This document shows positions 18,501 through 25,816 of a stretch of DNA of 64,000 nt, in pieces. This stretch comes from Ruminococcus_G sp964621905 (GTDB taxonomy: Bacteria > Bacillota > Clostridia > Lachnospirales > Lachnospiraceae): contig CAZUNG010000001.1 of NCBI GenBank assembly GCA_964621905.1, positions 310,001 to 374,000 on the forward strand. Reading direction: 5' to 3'. The notes beneath the pieces were generated by a model. That model was not told the origin of the DNA, did no database searches, and saw only the letters and a program-made list of their open reading frames with translations. Made by a program: the position numbers and the translations under genes. The stretch's first letter is position 1. Each line of letters opens with the position of its first letter.

Positions 18501-19652
18501 ATGAGTTTTTTAGGTGAAGATATCAAGAAACTGGGATTTGGTCTGATGCGTCTGCCGCAGAAGAACGACGTGATTGATGTGGAACAGGTCAAAGTGATGG
18601 TTGATAAATTTATGGCCGCCGGATTTACTTACTTCGATACCGCATGGGCCTATGCCGGCAGCGAAGATGCGATCAGACAGGCTTTGGTGGATCGGTATCC
18701 GCGGGAAAAATTTCAGCTGGCGACAAAAAATGCAGCATGGATCAACTGTAAGAATCAGGAGGAAGCTGCGGCACAGTTTGAGACTTCATTGAAACAGACC
18801 AATGCGGGATATTTTGACTTCTATCTGCTTCATAATCTGGGAGAGGGCAGAACAAAATATTTTGATGAATTTGATATGTGGAGCTGGGTACAGGACAAGA
18901 AAAAAGAAGGACTGATTCAGCATGCCGGTTTTTCCTTCCATTCCACACCAGAAGAACTGGAAGTGATTCTGACCGCGCACCCTGAGATGGAATTTGTTCA
19001 GCTGCAAATCAACTATGCAGACTGGGACAATCCCGCTGTTCAGTCCAGAGCATGTTACGAAGTGGCAAGAAAACACGGGAAACCGGTTATCATCATGGAA
19101 CCGGTAAAAGGAGGGATGCTTGCGACACCTCCGGGACCTGTGGAAGAGATTCTAAAAGCAGAAGATCCAAACACTTCCAATGCCTCCTGGGCCATTCGGT
19201 TCGCCGCCGATCTGGAAGGTGTTATCACTGTCTTATCCGGCATGAGTAATGTCGGGCAGATGGAAGACAATTTATCCTTTATGAAATCATTTTCAGGGCT
19301 GACAAACCGTGAGAAAGAGACGCTGCAAAAAGCACAGGAAGCACTGAAGCAAATTCCTCTGATTCCATGCACGACATGCAATTACTGTGCAAAAGTCTGT
19401 CCGCAGAATATTGGTATCTCCGGCACGTTTACAGCCATGAATTACCTGACGCTTTACGGAGATAAAGATGCAGCTGCACATCAGGAAAAATGGCTGGTAG
19501 GCGGTCACGGAAAAGAACGCGCGGAGCAGTGTATCGAATGCGGAAAATGTGAAAAAGTCTGTCCGCAGCATATTTTGATCCGGGAGGAACTAAAAAAAGC
19601 ACAAGTTAATCTGTACGAAACCTTCGGGATCAAGAACTGTAAAAATGTTTAG
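18501..19652 (+). CDS. Aldo/keto reductase fused to a C-terminal 2[4Fe-4S] ferredoxin domain
   Basis: 383 residues. The N-terminal part (1-270) is an aldo/keto reductase TIM barrel with the D-Y-K-H tetrad in FTYFDTAWAYAGSE, LATK and YLLHNLG. The C-terminal part has two cysteine clusters, CTTCNYCAKVCP (about 290-301) and CIECGKCEKVCP (about 340-351), each binding a [4Fe-4S] cluster. The fusion is common in anaerobic Clostridia and suggests electrons come from ferredoxin or flavodoxin rather than only NADPH. The substrate is unknown. AGGAGG lies upstream of the ATG. Confidence 0.93.
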   Translation: MSFLGEDIKKLGFGLMRLPQKNDVIDVEQVKVMVDKFMAAGFTYFDTAWAYAGSEDAIRQALVDRYPREKFQLATKNAAWINCKNQEEAAAQFETSLKQTNAGYFDFYLLHNLGEGRTKYFDEFDMWSWVQDKKKEGLIQHAGFSFHSTPEELEVILTAHPEMEFVQLQINYADWDNPAVQSRACYEVARKHGKPVIIMEPVKGGMLATPPGPVEEILKAEDPNTSNASWAIRFAADLEGVITVLSGMSNVGQMEDNLSFMKSFSGLTNREKETLQKAQEALKQIPLIPCTTCNYCAKVCPQNIGISGTFTAMNYLTLYGDKDAAAHQEKWLVGGHGKERAEQCIECGKCEKVCPQHILIREELKKAQVNLYETFGIKNCKNV

Positions 19653-19657
19653 CATAC

Positions 19658-19697
19658 CCAAGTAATAATCATGCAGGTTTACTTGGCTGTGTTTTTA
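19658..19697. terminator. Putative terminator between convergent AKR and ogt genes
   Basis: CCAAGTAA (19658-19665) pairs with TTACTTGG (19679-19686), followed by CTGTGTTTTTA. Confidence 0.6.
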
Positions 19698-20237
19698 TTC
19701 TGATGGATCGGAAGACCCATTCCTTGGGATAAATAAATGATCCATATTAACCTTTTCAAGAGTCAGCAGTTTGACTTTTTTGTCAATTCCCCCGGCGTAT
19801 CCCGTCAGACTGCCGTTACTGCCCACTACCCGGTGACACGGTATGATGATGGAAATGGGATTATGTCCGACCGCGCCGCCAACTGCCTGGGCTGAAATCG
19901 TTTTCATCCCTCTTTGGCGGGCCATTAAGTCAGCGATAGCTCCATATGTCATAACGTTACCGTATGGAATCTGTTTCAGTATCTCCCACACTTCGAGACG
20001 AAAAGGGGAGCTGTGCAGATACAGCGGCGGGAGAAAGCCCGGATCAGCACCCTGAAAATAATAGTCCAGCCATTCTCTGGTCTGATGAAAAACAGGCAAA
20101 TCTTTTTCTTCATGCTCCGGTGCTAACGTGTCCGCATAATATTTCTGTCCGTCAAACCACAGGCCGGTCAGACTCTCCCCATTGCTCGCGATTGTGATAC
20201 TGCCAAGCGGTGATTGATAAGTGTTCGTATATTGCAT
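19695..20237 (-). CDS. ogt: Methylated-DNA--protein-cysteine methyltransferase
   Basis: 180 residues from ATG 20237 with AGAGG upstream. The open frame continues 23 codons further but without a ribosome site. The protein removes the methyl group from O6-methylguanine by irreversible transfer to its own cysteine. The active site IIIPCHRVVGSNG is at about residues 138-150, preceded by the helix-turn-helix region YGNVMTYGAIADLM. No Ada regulatory domain is fused. It stands alone, convergent with the reductase. Confidence 0.95.
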   Translation of the reverse strand: MQYTNTYQSPLGSITIASNGESLTGLWFDGQKYYADTLAPEHEEKDLPVFHQTREWLDYYFQGADPGFLPPLYLHSSPFRLEVWEILKQIPYGNVMTYGAIADLMARQRGMKTISAQAVGGAVGHNPISIIIPCHRVVGSNGSLTGYAGGIDKKVKLLTLEKVNMDHLFIPRNGSSDPSE

Positions 20238-20362
20238 AATTTTTCCTCTTAAAAATATTTTCTTTCTATAAGCCAGGTAATCCGTGCAGCAATATAAGTT
20301 TAACACAAGCCGGGAAAAAATTATATGAAAACATTTTAACTGAGCAGTATCAGGAAACCTTA

Positions 20363-20419
20363 TTGACGAACTCCTGTCAAAGTGCTAAGATATAACAGTG
20401 GTTAGTCAGAACTAATCAC
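20363..20419 (+). promoter_or_regulatory. Promoter with shared operator (copy 3)
   Basis: TTGACG (20363-20368), 17 bp, TAAGAT (20386-20391). The palindrome GTGGTTAGT (20398-20406), CAGA, ACTAATCAC (20411-20419) has one mismatch in 9-bp arms. It matches the core at 2285 and 10689 and has the same place after the -10 box. Confidence 0.75.
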
Positions 20420-20456
20420 GGGTGTATGATTTGATGTATACAGGAGGTGACGTAAC

Positions 20457-20834
20457 GTGACGACAGCAATTATCTGTATGATTTTGATTATTATCTGTAT
20501 TTTCGGCGTCAGAAGTTATATGAAAAAACTGACTCATGGATGCTGTGGATCCGGTGGCGAATCAGAGAAGCGGCTTCGGCCGTCCGACAGAGATCTTTCA
20601 CACTACCATTTTGAATATAAAATTGGCATCGATGGAATGACATGTCAGAATTGTGCGATTAGAGTTGAAAATGCATTTCATGAAAAAGAAGGTTTCCTCG
20701 CGAAAGTGAATTTGCAGAATGGGGAGGCAGTTGTACGGACAAAAGAGAAGGTTCCGGAAAAAGAATTAAGACAAATCATAAGAGACAAAGGTTATTTTGT
20801 CCGTTCGGTAGAGAATGCAACATCAAATACATAA
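20457..20834 (+). CDS. FeoB-associated Cys-rich membrane segment fused to a heavy-metal-associated (HMA) domain
   Basis: 125 residues from GTG 20457, with AGGAGG 9 nt upstream. An N-terminal membrane helix (about 3-20) is followed by KKLTHGCCGSGG, the cysteine-rich tail of FeoB-associated proteins. Residues about 55-120 form an HMA fold with the metal site GMTCQNCAIRVENAF. HMA domains carry Cu(I) or other soft metals, while FeoB-associated proteins accompany ferrous iron uptake. No feoAB or copper ATPase is adjacent, so the partner is elsewhere. The shared operator suggests metal-dependent control. It ends in a strong terminator. Confidence 0.8.
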   Translation: MTTAIICMILIIICIFGVRSYMKKLTHGCCGSGGESEKRLRPSDRDLSHYHFEYKIGIDGMTCQNCAIRVENAFHEKEGFLAKVNLQNGEAVVRTKEKVPEKELRQIIRDKGYFVRSVENATSNT

Positions 20835-20837
20835 AAG

Positions 20838-20885
20838 AAAGATGGTCTTATTCCAGAAAACCCTTTGGAATGGGACCATCTTTTT
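20838..20885 (+). terminator. Intrinsic terminator after the HMA gene
   Basis: A long stem beginning AAAGATGGTC and ending GACCATCTTT, with inner TTCCA/TGGAA pairing, followed by TTTTT. Confidence 0.9.
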
Positions 20886-20952
20886 CCAGCGTTGACAAAT
20901 TTGCGGAAAACCTCTAAACTATATAAGATTCATTATGAGAGGAAGAACAAAT

Positions 20953-21660
20953 ATGAATGATAAAGAACAGTTTCAGAAAAAACTGCGTTCTCTGCTGAAA
21001 ACTGATGATGATATGACGGAGGAAAAAATCCGTCGGCATTTTCAGGGGACTGAGCTGACATCTGAACAGCTGAACATGATTATGGGATATATTTCTGAAC
21101 AGCGAAAGGAAACTGTGCTGACAGAGGAAGAAGAGGCATATCTGAAAGAATATCAGGAAATGCTCAAATCTATAGAAATGATATCGGAACAAGAGAAACA
21201 GGAACTTTTGAGAAGGGCGGCCGATCACGATGAGATGGCAAGAGAAAGACTGACCGGTTGTTATCTCGACATGGTGATTATATCCGCCCGGAAACTTCAC
21301 CAAAAAAATGTCTTTATCGGTGATTTAATACAGGAAGGGAATATCGGGTTGACAATCGGACTTGGCAGTCTTTCCTCGGCAGATGGTGCGGATGAGTTCA
21401 TTCGTTCATGTATCGAAAGAGAAATGCAGGGACTTCTGTCAGAATCCGAGAGCAGGACGGCAGGGGATCACAAAATGATCGCCCGCGTAAGTGCGCTGGA
21501 AGAGAGCATTACAAAACTGGAAAAGGAACTGGGAAGAAAAGTATATCTCGAAGAAATCGCATACGATATGGAAATCTCAGAAGAAGAAGTGCGCAGTATT
21601 CTCAAATTGACGGGTGAGCTTCCAGACGAAGAATTATCAGAAGACGAAAACATTGACTGA
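20953..21660 (+). CDS. Degenerate sigma-70-like factor without region 4
   Basis: 235 residues from ATG 20953, with AGAGGAAG upstream. Residues about 80-130 are clearly sigma region 2.1-2.2: ARERLTGCYLDMVIISARKLHQKNVFIGDLIQEGNIGL, the core-polymerase-binding segment. The following region 2.3-2.4, which melts and reads the -10 box, is poorly conserved and lacks the usual aromatic residues. A region-3-like segment follows (LEKELGRKVYLEEIAYDMEISEEEV), but the protein ends in an acidic tail where region 4 should begin. It may bind RNA polymerase without normal promoter recognition, or act as an anti-sigma-like competitor. The function is unknown. Confidence 0.7.
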   Translation: MNDKEQFQKKLRSLLKTDDDMTEEKIRRHFQGTELTSEQLNMIMGYISEQRKETVLTEEEEAYLKEYQEMLKSIEMISEQEKQELLRRAADHDEMARERLTGCYLDMVIISARKLHQKNVFIGDLIQEGNIGLTIGLGSLSSADGADEFIRSCIEREMQGLLSESESRTAGDHKMIARVSALEESITKLEKELGRKVYLEEIAYDMEISEEEVRSILKLTGELPDEELSEDENID

Positions 21661-21682
21661 TGAACATATGTTCAATTATAAT
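21653..21682 (+). promoter_or_regulatory. suf promoter containing a LexA-like box
   Basis: TTGACT (21653-21658), 18 bp, TATAAT (21677-21682). Between them lies the perfect palindrome TGAACATATGTTCA (21661-21674), which fits the Gram-positive LexA consensus GAAC-N4-GTTC including the RNRY centre. The -35 overlaps the end of the sigma-like gene. Confidence 0.55.
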
Positions 21683-21734
21683 AAAGCAAAAGAGAACATA
21701 AATGAATGACTATATCAAAAGAGGAGGTTTTGAT

Positions 21735-22451
21735 ATGCTGGAATTAAAAGGAATCAGCTGGACGCTTCCGGGCGGAGAAGAAATCCTGAGGGATATCAAT
21801 TTATCAGTGCCGGAGGGGAAACTGACGGTTATCACCGGACCAAACGGAGGCGGAAAAACATCCCTGGCCAAATTGATTGCAGGTTTGGTGACTCCCACGG
21901 CAGGAAAAATCTTACTGGATGGCGAGGATATTACGGACTGGGACATTACCAGGAGAGCACAAAATGGTGTCAGCTACGCATTTCAACAGCCGGTGCGGTT
22001 TAAAGCACTGACGGTCAAAGACCTGCTGGAGCTTTCTGCCGAAAAACCACTTGACGAATCCAGCCTCTGCAGCGTGCTCGGTGATGTTGGCTTGTGCGCA
22101 AAAGAATATATTGACCGCGAGGTGGACGCAAGCCTTTCCGGCGGAGAGAGTAAACGAATTGAAATCGCAACCGTCTTAGCCAGAAAAAATGCAAAGATCA
22201 TGGTGTTTGATGAACCGGAAGCCGGCATTGACTTGTGGAGTTTTTCAAATCTGATTGACGCATTTCAAAATCTGAAAAAGAAGCATGGGGAAGCGCTTCT
22301 TATCATTTCACATCAGGAACGGATATTGGATATTGCTGACAGAATCGTCGTTGTTGCAGACGGAAAACTGCGGATGGAAGGAACAAAAGAAGAAGTTCTG
22401 CCAGGTCTGCTGGATGGTGAAAAAGGCGGACGATGTCCGCTTGGAAAATAG
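21735..22451 (+). CDS. sufC: SufC-type ABC ATPase for Fe-S cluster assembly
   Basis: 238 residues from ATG 21735, with AGGAGG 8 nt upstream. Walker A is GPNGGGKTS (about 35-43), the signature is LSGGESKRIEIA (about 136-147) and Walker B is IMVFDEPEAGID. The FDEPEAGIDLWS stretch and the SGGExKR form of the signature are SufC features that distinguish it from transport ATPases. SufC drives structural change of the SufB scaffold. The sufB-like gene follows, but there is no SufS, SufU or SufE here. The two-gene arrangement matches the minimal SufBC (SMS-like) systems of anaerobes. Confidence 0.9.
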   Translation: MLELKGISWTLPGGEEILRDINLSVPEGKLTVITGPNGGGKTSLAKLIAGLVTPTAGKILLDGEDITDWDITRRAQNGVSYAFQQPVRFKALTVKDLLELSAEKPLDESSLCSVLGDVGLCAKEYIDREVDASLSGGESKRIEIATVLARKNAKIMVFDEPEAGIDLWSFSNLIDAFQNLKKKHGEALLIISHQERILDIADRIVVVADGKLRMEGTKEEVLPGLLDGEKGGRCPLGK

Positions 22452-22468
22452 AACAGGGGGCTTTTCGT

Positions 22469-23389
22469 ATGAATAAAATTACCAAGAAGCTGCTGAAAGC
22501 AGTATCTGATTTTTCGGGGGAATTTAAAGGTGCGTATAATATCCGCGAGGACGGGCAGTGCGCAGGCCGTCAATCTTCCGAACATATTAAAATTGAAAGC
22601 AAGAAGGATGCGCCTGGTCTGGTCATTCACATTGATGAAAATGCACAACAGGAGACTGTTTATATTCCCGCATGTGTGACACATGGAAATGTTGATGATC
22701 TGGTATACAATGATTTTTATGTTGCGGCCGGAGCCGATGTCACAATCGTTGCGGGATGCGGTGTGCATACAGACGGCAAAGAGGAGGCACGTCATAACGG
22801 AATTCACCGATTTTTCCTGGAAAAAGGCGCACATGTCCTGTATCAGGAAAAGCATATCGGAACCGGATCCGGTGAAGGCGCCAAAAGGATCGATCCGGTA
22901 ACCGACATTGATCTGGCGGAGGATGCCGTCCTGGAGATGGATACGGTTCAGCTTGGCGGAGTTGACAGCACCATCCGAAAGACTTCGGCCGTACTTGGAG
23001 CAAGAGCGCGGCTGATCATTCATGAGAGACTCCTTACTGACGGAGAGGAAACTGCAAAAACTGAATTTGAAGTATCCATGAATGGGGAAGACAGTGCCGT
23101 TGACCTGATTTCACGTTCTGTGGCTAAAGGAAACTCACGTCAGGATTATCATTCTAGAATCAAGGGAAACTGTCGCTGCAGCGGACACTCGGAATGTGAC
23201 GCAATTCTCGTCGGAAACGGGACAGTCAATGCAGCGCCGGAATTATATGCGGGAAATATCGATGCCTCCTTGATTCACGAAGCAGCGATTGGGAAAATAG
23301 CTGGAGAACAGATCATAAAACTCCGGACACTTGGCCTTACAACAGAGCAGGCGGAAGAAAAAATTATACAAGGTTTCTTAAAAGCATAA
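22469..23389 (+). CDS. sufB: Short SufB/SufD-family Fe-S scaffold protein
   Basis: 306 residues from ATG 22469 (GGGGG 8 nt upstream). An ATG at 22433 overlapping sufC is a less likely alternative. The C-terminal beta-helix domain holds the family motif RIKGNCRCSGHSECDAILVGNGTVNAAPELYAGN and the terminal RTLGLTTEQAEEKIIQGFL. At about 306 residues it is much shorter than SufB of the classical operon (about 470), lacking the N-terminal extension, as in the two-gene minimal SUF systems. It should form a scaffold with SufC on which Fe-S clusters are built. The CRCSGHSEC cysteines are candidate cluster or sulfur ligands. Confidence 0.85.
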   Translation: MNKITKKLLKAVSDFSGEFKGAYNIREDGQCAGRQSSEHIKIESKKDAPGLVIHIDENAQQETVYIPACVTHGNVDDLVYNDFYVAAGADVTIVAGCGVHTDGKEEARHNGIHRFFLEKGAHVLYQEKHIGTGSGEGAKRIDPVTDIDLAEDAVLEMDTVQLGGVDSTIRKTSAVLGARARLIIHERLLTDGEETAKTEFEVSMNGEDSAVDLISRSVAKGNSRQDYHSRIKGNCRCSGHSECDAILVGNGTVNAAPELYAGNIDASLIHEAAIGKIAGEQIIKLRTLGLTTEQAEEKIIQGFLKA

Positions 23390-23438
23390 CAATAAGACAC
23401 GGGGGAAATGAAAAAAATTTCCCCCGTGTCTTATTGTT
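23388..23438. terminator. Bidirectional terminator between sufB and aroA
   Basis: A 22-bp perfect stem (23388-23409 with 23417-23438) around an A-rich loop. It contains stop-codon bases of both convergent genes: sufB TAA at 23387-23389 and aroA TAA on the minus strand at 23431-23433. No long T run follows; the A/T-rich outer stem may serve. Confidence 0.75.
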
Positions 23439-24708
23439 GTAAAGATTTCATATCCCGGTAAAATTCAGGATATGAAATTTCCACACATTGAGCATCCTTT
23501 ATTGTTGTAACACCGTCCGCCGCCATCCCGGCAACCGCAAAAGACATTGCAATACGATGATCCAGATGGCTGTCTATATCAGCCCCGTGCAAAGCCCTTC
23601 CTCCTTCGATGATCATACCGTCGTCCGTGCCTTCCACCGTAACGCCCATTTTGGATAATTCTGTTACCATTACATCCAGCCGATTTGATTCTTTTACTTT
23701 TAATTCCTCCGCATTCCGAATGACCGTGGTTCCATCTGCAAAAGCGGCCAGAACAGCGAGAATCGGGATCTCATCGATCAGAGCCGGAATAATCTCTCCC
23801 TCAATTGTCACACCTGTTAAATGGCTGTGTCTGACAAGCAGATCAGCAACGGGTTCGCCTCCTTCACTGCGTCTGTTTAAAAGCTGTATATCAGCTCCCA
23901 TGTCACGGCAGACACGCAGGATTCCGTCACGGGTTGGATTGATGCCTGCATTCTTTATCAAAACTTCAGATCCAGGGACAATAAGTGCGGCCGCGATAAA
24001 GTAAGCCGCGGAAGAAATATCACCCGGAACATTGATTTTACAGCCATGAAGTGCCGGATCCGGCAGAACAGAAGCCGTCGTTCCTTCTGAAGTAATGGAT
24101 GCGCCAAAGTGTGAGAGCATCAACTCCGTATGGTTACGTGACAAATATGGTTCCGTCACACTTGTTTTAGAATCCGCATATAAACCTGCAAGAAGAACAC
24201 AGGATTTTACCTGTGCCGAGGCCACCAGCGACTGGTAGTGAATACCGTGCAGCGGGTGTCCGCTGATCTTAAGCGGGGCGCAGTCATTTCCGCGCAGACT
24301 AAAGATATCAGCCCCCATCATGTTCAATGGTTTCAGAATTCTCCCCATCGGACGTTTCTGTATAGAAGCATCTCCGGTCAGCTCACAGGTAAAATCCTGG
24401 CCAGCCAGAATTCCTGCAATCAAACGCGTGGTGGTTCCGCTGTTTCCGGCGTCCAAAACCGTCTCCGGTGCGCAAAGGCCACGCAGACCGTTTCCGCGTA
24501 CCAGAACATTGTTTCCGCTGTTTTCGATAGATACTCCCATTTTCTGAAAACAGGAGATCGTGGAAAGGCAGTCTGCGCCCTGCAGAAAATTAGAAATCTC
24601 AGTGGTTCCAAAAGAAAGTGCACCGAACATCACGCCGCGGTGTGAAATTGATTTGTCTCCAGGAATCGAAAGCTCACCTGCCAGGCGTTTGCTTTTTGTT
24701 ATCTCCAT
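23431..24708 (-). CDS. aroA: 3-phosphoshikimate 1-carboxyvinyltransferase (EPSP synthase)
   Basis: 425 residues, full length. It joins shikimate-3-phosphate and phosphoenolpyruvate in the sixth step of the shikimate pathway. Visible motifs are the N-terminal LSIPGDKSISHRGVMFGAL (lysine of GDKS), LDAGNSGTTTRLIAG, the QKRPMGRIL phosphate-binding arginine, and the C-terminal KESNRLDVM and DHRIAMSFAVAG. The LDAGNSGTTTR stretch is the PEP-binding loop; the class II sequence variation would need alignment. It is the last gene of the aroF-tyrA-aroA operon. Confidence 0.97.
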   Translation of the reverse strand: MEITKSKRLAGELSIPGDKSISHRGVMFGALSFGTTEISNFLQGADCLSTISCFQKMGVSIENSGNNVLVRGNGLRGLCAPETVLDAGNSGTTTRLIAGILAGQDFTCELTGDASIQKRPMGRILKPLNMMGADIFSLRGNDCAPLKISGHPLHGIHYQSLVASAQVKSCVLLAGLYADSKTSVTEPYLSRNHTELMLSHFGASITSEGTTASVLPDPALHGCKINVPGDISSAAYFIAAALIVPGSEVLIKNAGINPTRDGILRVCRDMGADIQLLNRRSEGGEPVADLLVRHSHLTGVTIEGEIIPALIDEIPILAVLAAFADGTTVIRNAEELKVKESNRLDVMVTELSKMGVTVEGTDDGMIIEGGRALHGADIDSHLDHRIAMSFAVAGMAADGVTTIKDAQCVEISYPEFYRDMKSLQQ

Positions 24709-24718
24709 TTCTTAACTC

Positions 24719-25816
24719 CTATCTTTTATGCAGTGTATAATTCCGCTCCATGAGAGCGCGCTCAGCATGGTCACAGGCATTCTGATCATAAAATTCAATG
24801 CGCAGGACACCTTCACCGAATTCACGGTTATGTGTGATGCCAATATTTTTAATATTGATATTATTCATGGCGAGCAATGTCACGATGGTTGCAATTCCTC
24901 CTGCCTCATCATAGATATCACAATAGATCTCATACGTTTTCTTCAGTGGCCCGCTTGAAGCATCCGGAAGGGCATCCCTGTAATCGCGGGCTGTTTCAAA
25001 CATACGGTAGATATCAGTTCCTTCTCCCTGATCCACCCAGCAGCGCGCCTGAACAAGCAGACGGATGAACTCGTCCAGCACTTTTGAGATCTGTGACCGG
25101 TTTTCCAGACAGATCGGCTGCCACATATCCGGTGACGAGGAAGCGATCCTCGTAATATCTTTAAAACCGCCTGCAGCGACTGTTTTCATGTGTTCATCCG
25201 GAGTGTCCAGATTATGTACGAGATTTACCAGCGATGCTGCAACAATGTGGGGAAGATGACTGACTGCCGCGGTAATGTAGTCATGTTCCTCGTGAGTCAG
25301 AACCATGGGGATCGCTCCGATTGACTGAACCAGTTCCAGAAAATTACCAAGCTTCAGTACGTCAATTTCTCCTCCCGGAGTAATGATATAATAGGCGTTT
25401 TCAATCAGATAATCGGTTGCATTTTTTAAACCGGTTTTTTCAGAACCGGCCATAGGGTGGCCTCCGATAAAATTGGTATCAAGGCCGGCGGCTGTGACTG
25501 CTTCATGGATTTCACCTTTTACGGAACCAACGTCCGTGATAATACAATCCGGCTGAATGGTATCTTTCAGAAAAGGAAGATATTCGATGTTGGTTGATAC
25601 GGGTGCACATAGAAAAATATAATCACAGCTTCCAAAACGTTCATCCCGTTTCGTGAGGGCTTCATCGATAATATGCTCCGAAAGTGCCAGCTGAAGCGTG
25701 GCCTCGGTCGCCGAGTACGCCAGCAGGCGGTAATCCGGATGGAATTTCCTCAAAGATTTGGCAATTGAGCCTCCGATAAGGCCCAAACCGATAAAGCCAA
25801 TCGTAATTGTATTCAT
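24719..25816 (-). CDS. tyrA: Prephenate dehydrogenase with C-terminal ACT domain
   Basis: 365 residues. The N-terminal Rossmann fold starts TIGFIGLGLIGGSIAKSL (GxGxxG at about 9-14). The catalytic domain contains GGHPMAGSEKTGL, with the substrate-binding histidine of the GHPMAG motif, and LTHEEHDYITAAVSHLPH. Residues about 290-365 form an ACT domain (IYDEAGGIATIVTLLAMNNINIKNIGI), likely the tyrosine feedback site. It converts prephenate to 4-hydroxyphenylpyruvate with NAD. Its ATG directly abuts the TAG of aroF, so the two are translated as a unit. Confidence 0.95.
   Translation of the reverse strand: MNTITIGFIGLGLIGGSIAKSLRKFHPDYRLLAYSATEATLQLALSEHIIDEALTKRDERFGSCDYIFLCAPVSTNIEYLPFLKDTIQPDCIITDVGSVKGEIHEAVTAAGLDTNFIGGHPMAGSEKTGLKNATDYLIENAYYIITPGGEIDVLKLGNFLELVQSIGAIPMVLTHEEHDYITAAVSHLPHIVAASLVNLVHNLDTPDEHMKTVAAGGFKDITRIASSSPDMWQPICLENRSQISKVLDEFIRLLVQARCWVDQGEGTDIYRMFETARDYRDALPDASSGPLKKTYEIYCDIYDEAGGIATIVTLLAMNNINIKNIGITHNREFGEGVLRIEFYDQNACDHAERALMERNYTLHKR

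Noticed and set aside
24238..24645. Long plus-strand frame inside aroA
   Set aside because: Shadow of aroA, which is clearly coding on the minus strand along its whole length.
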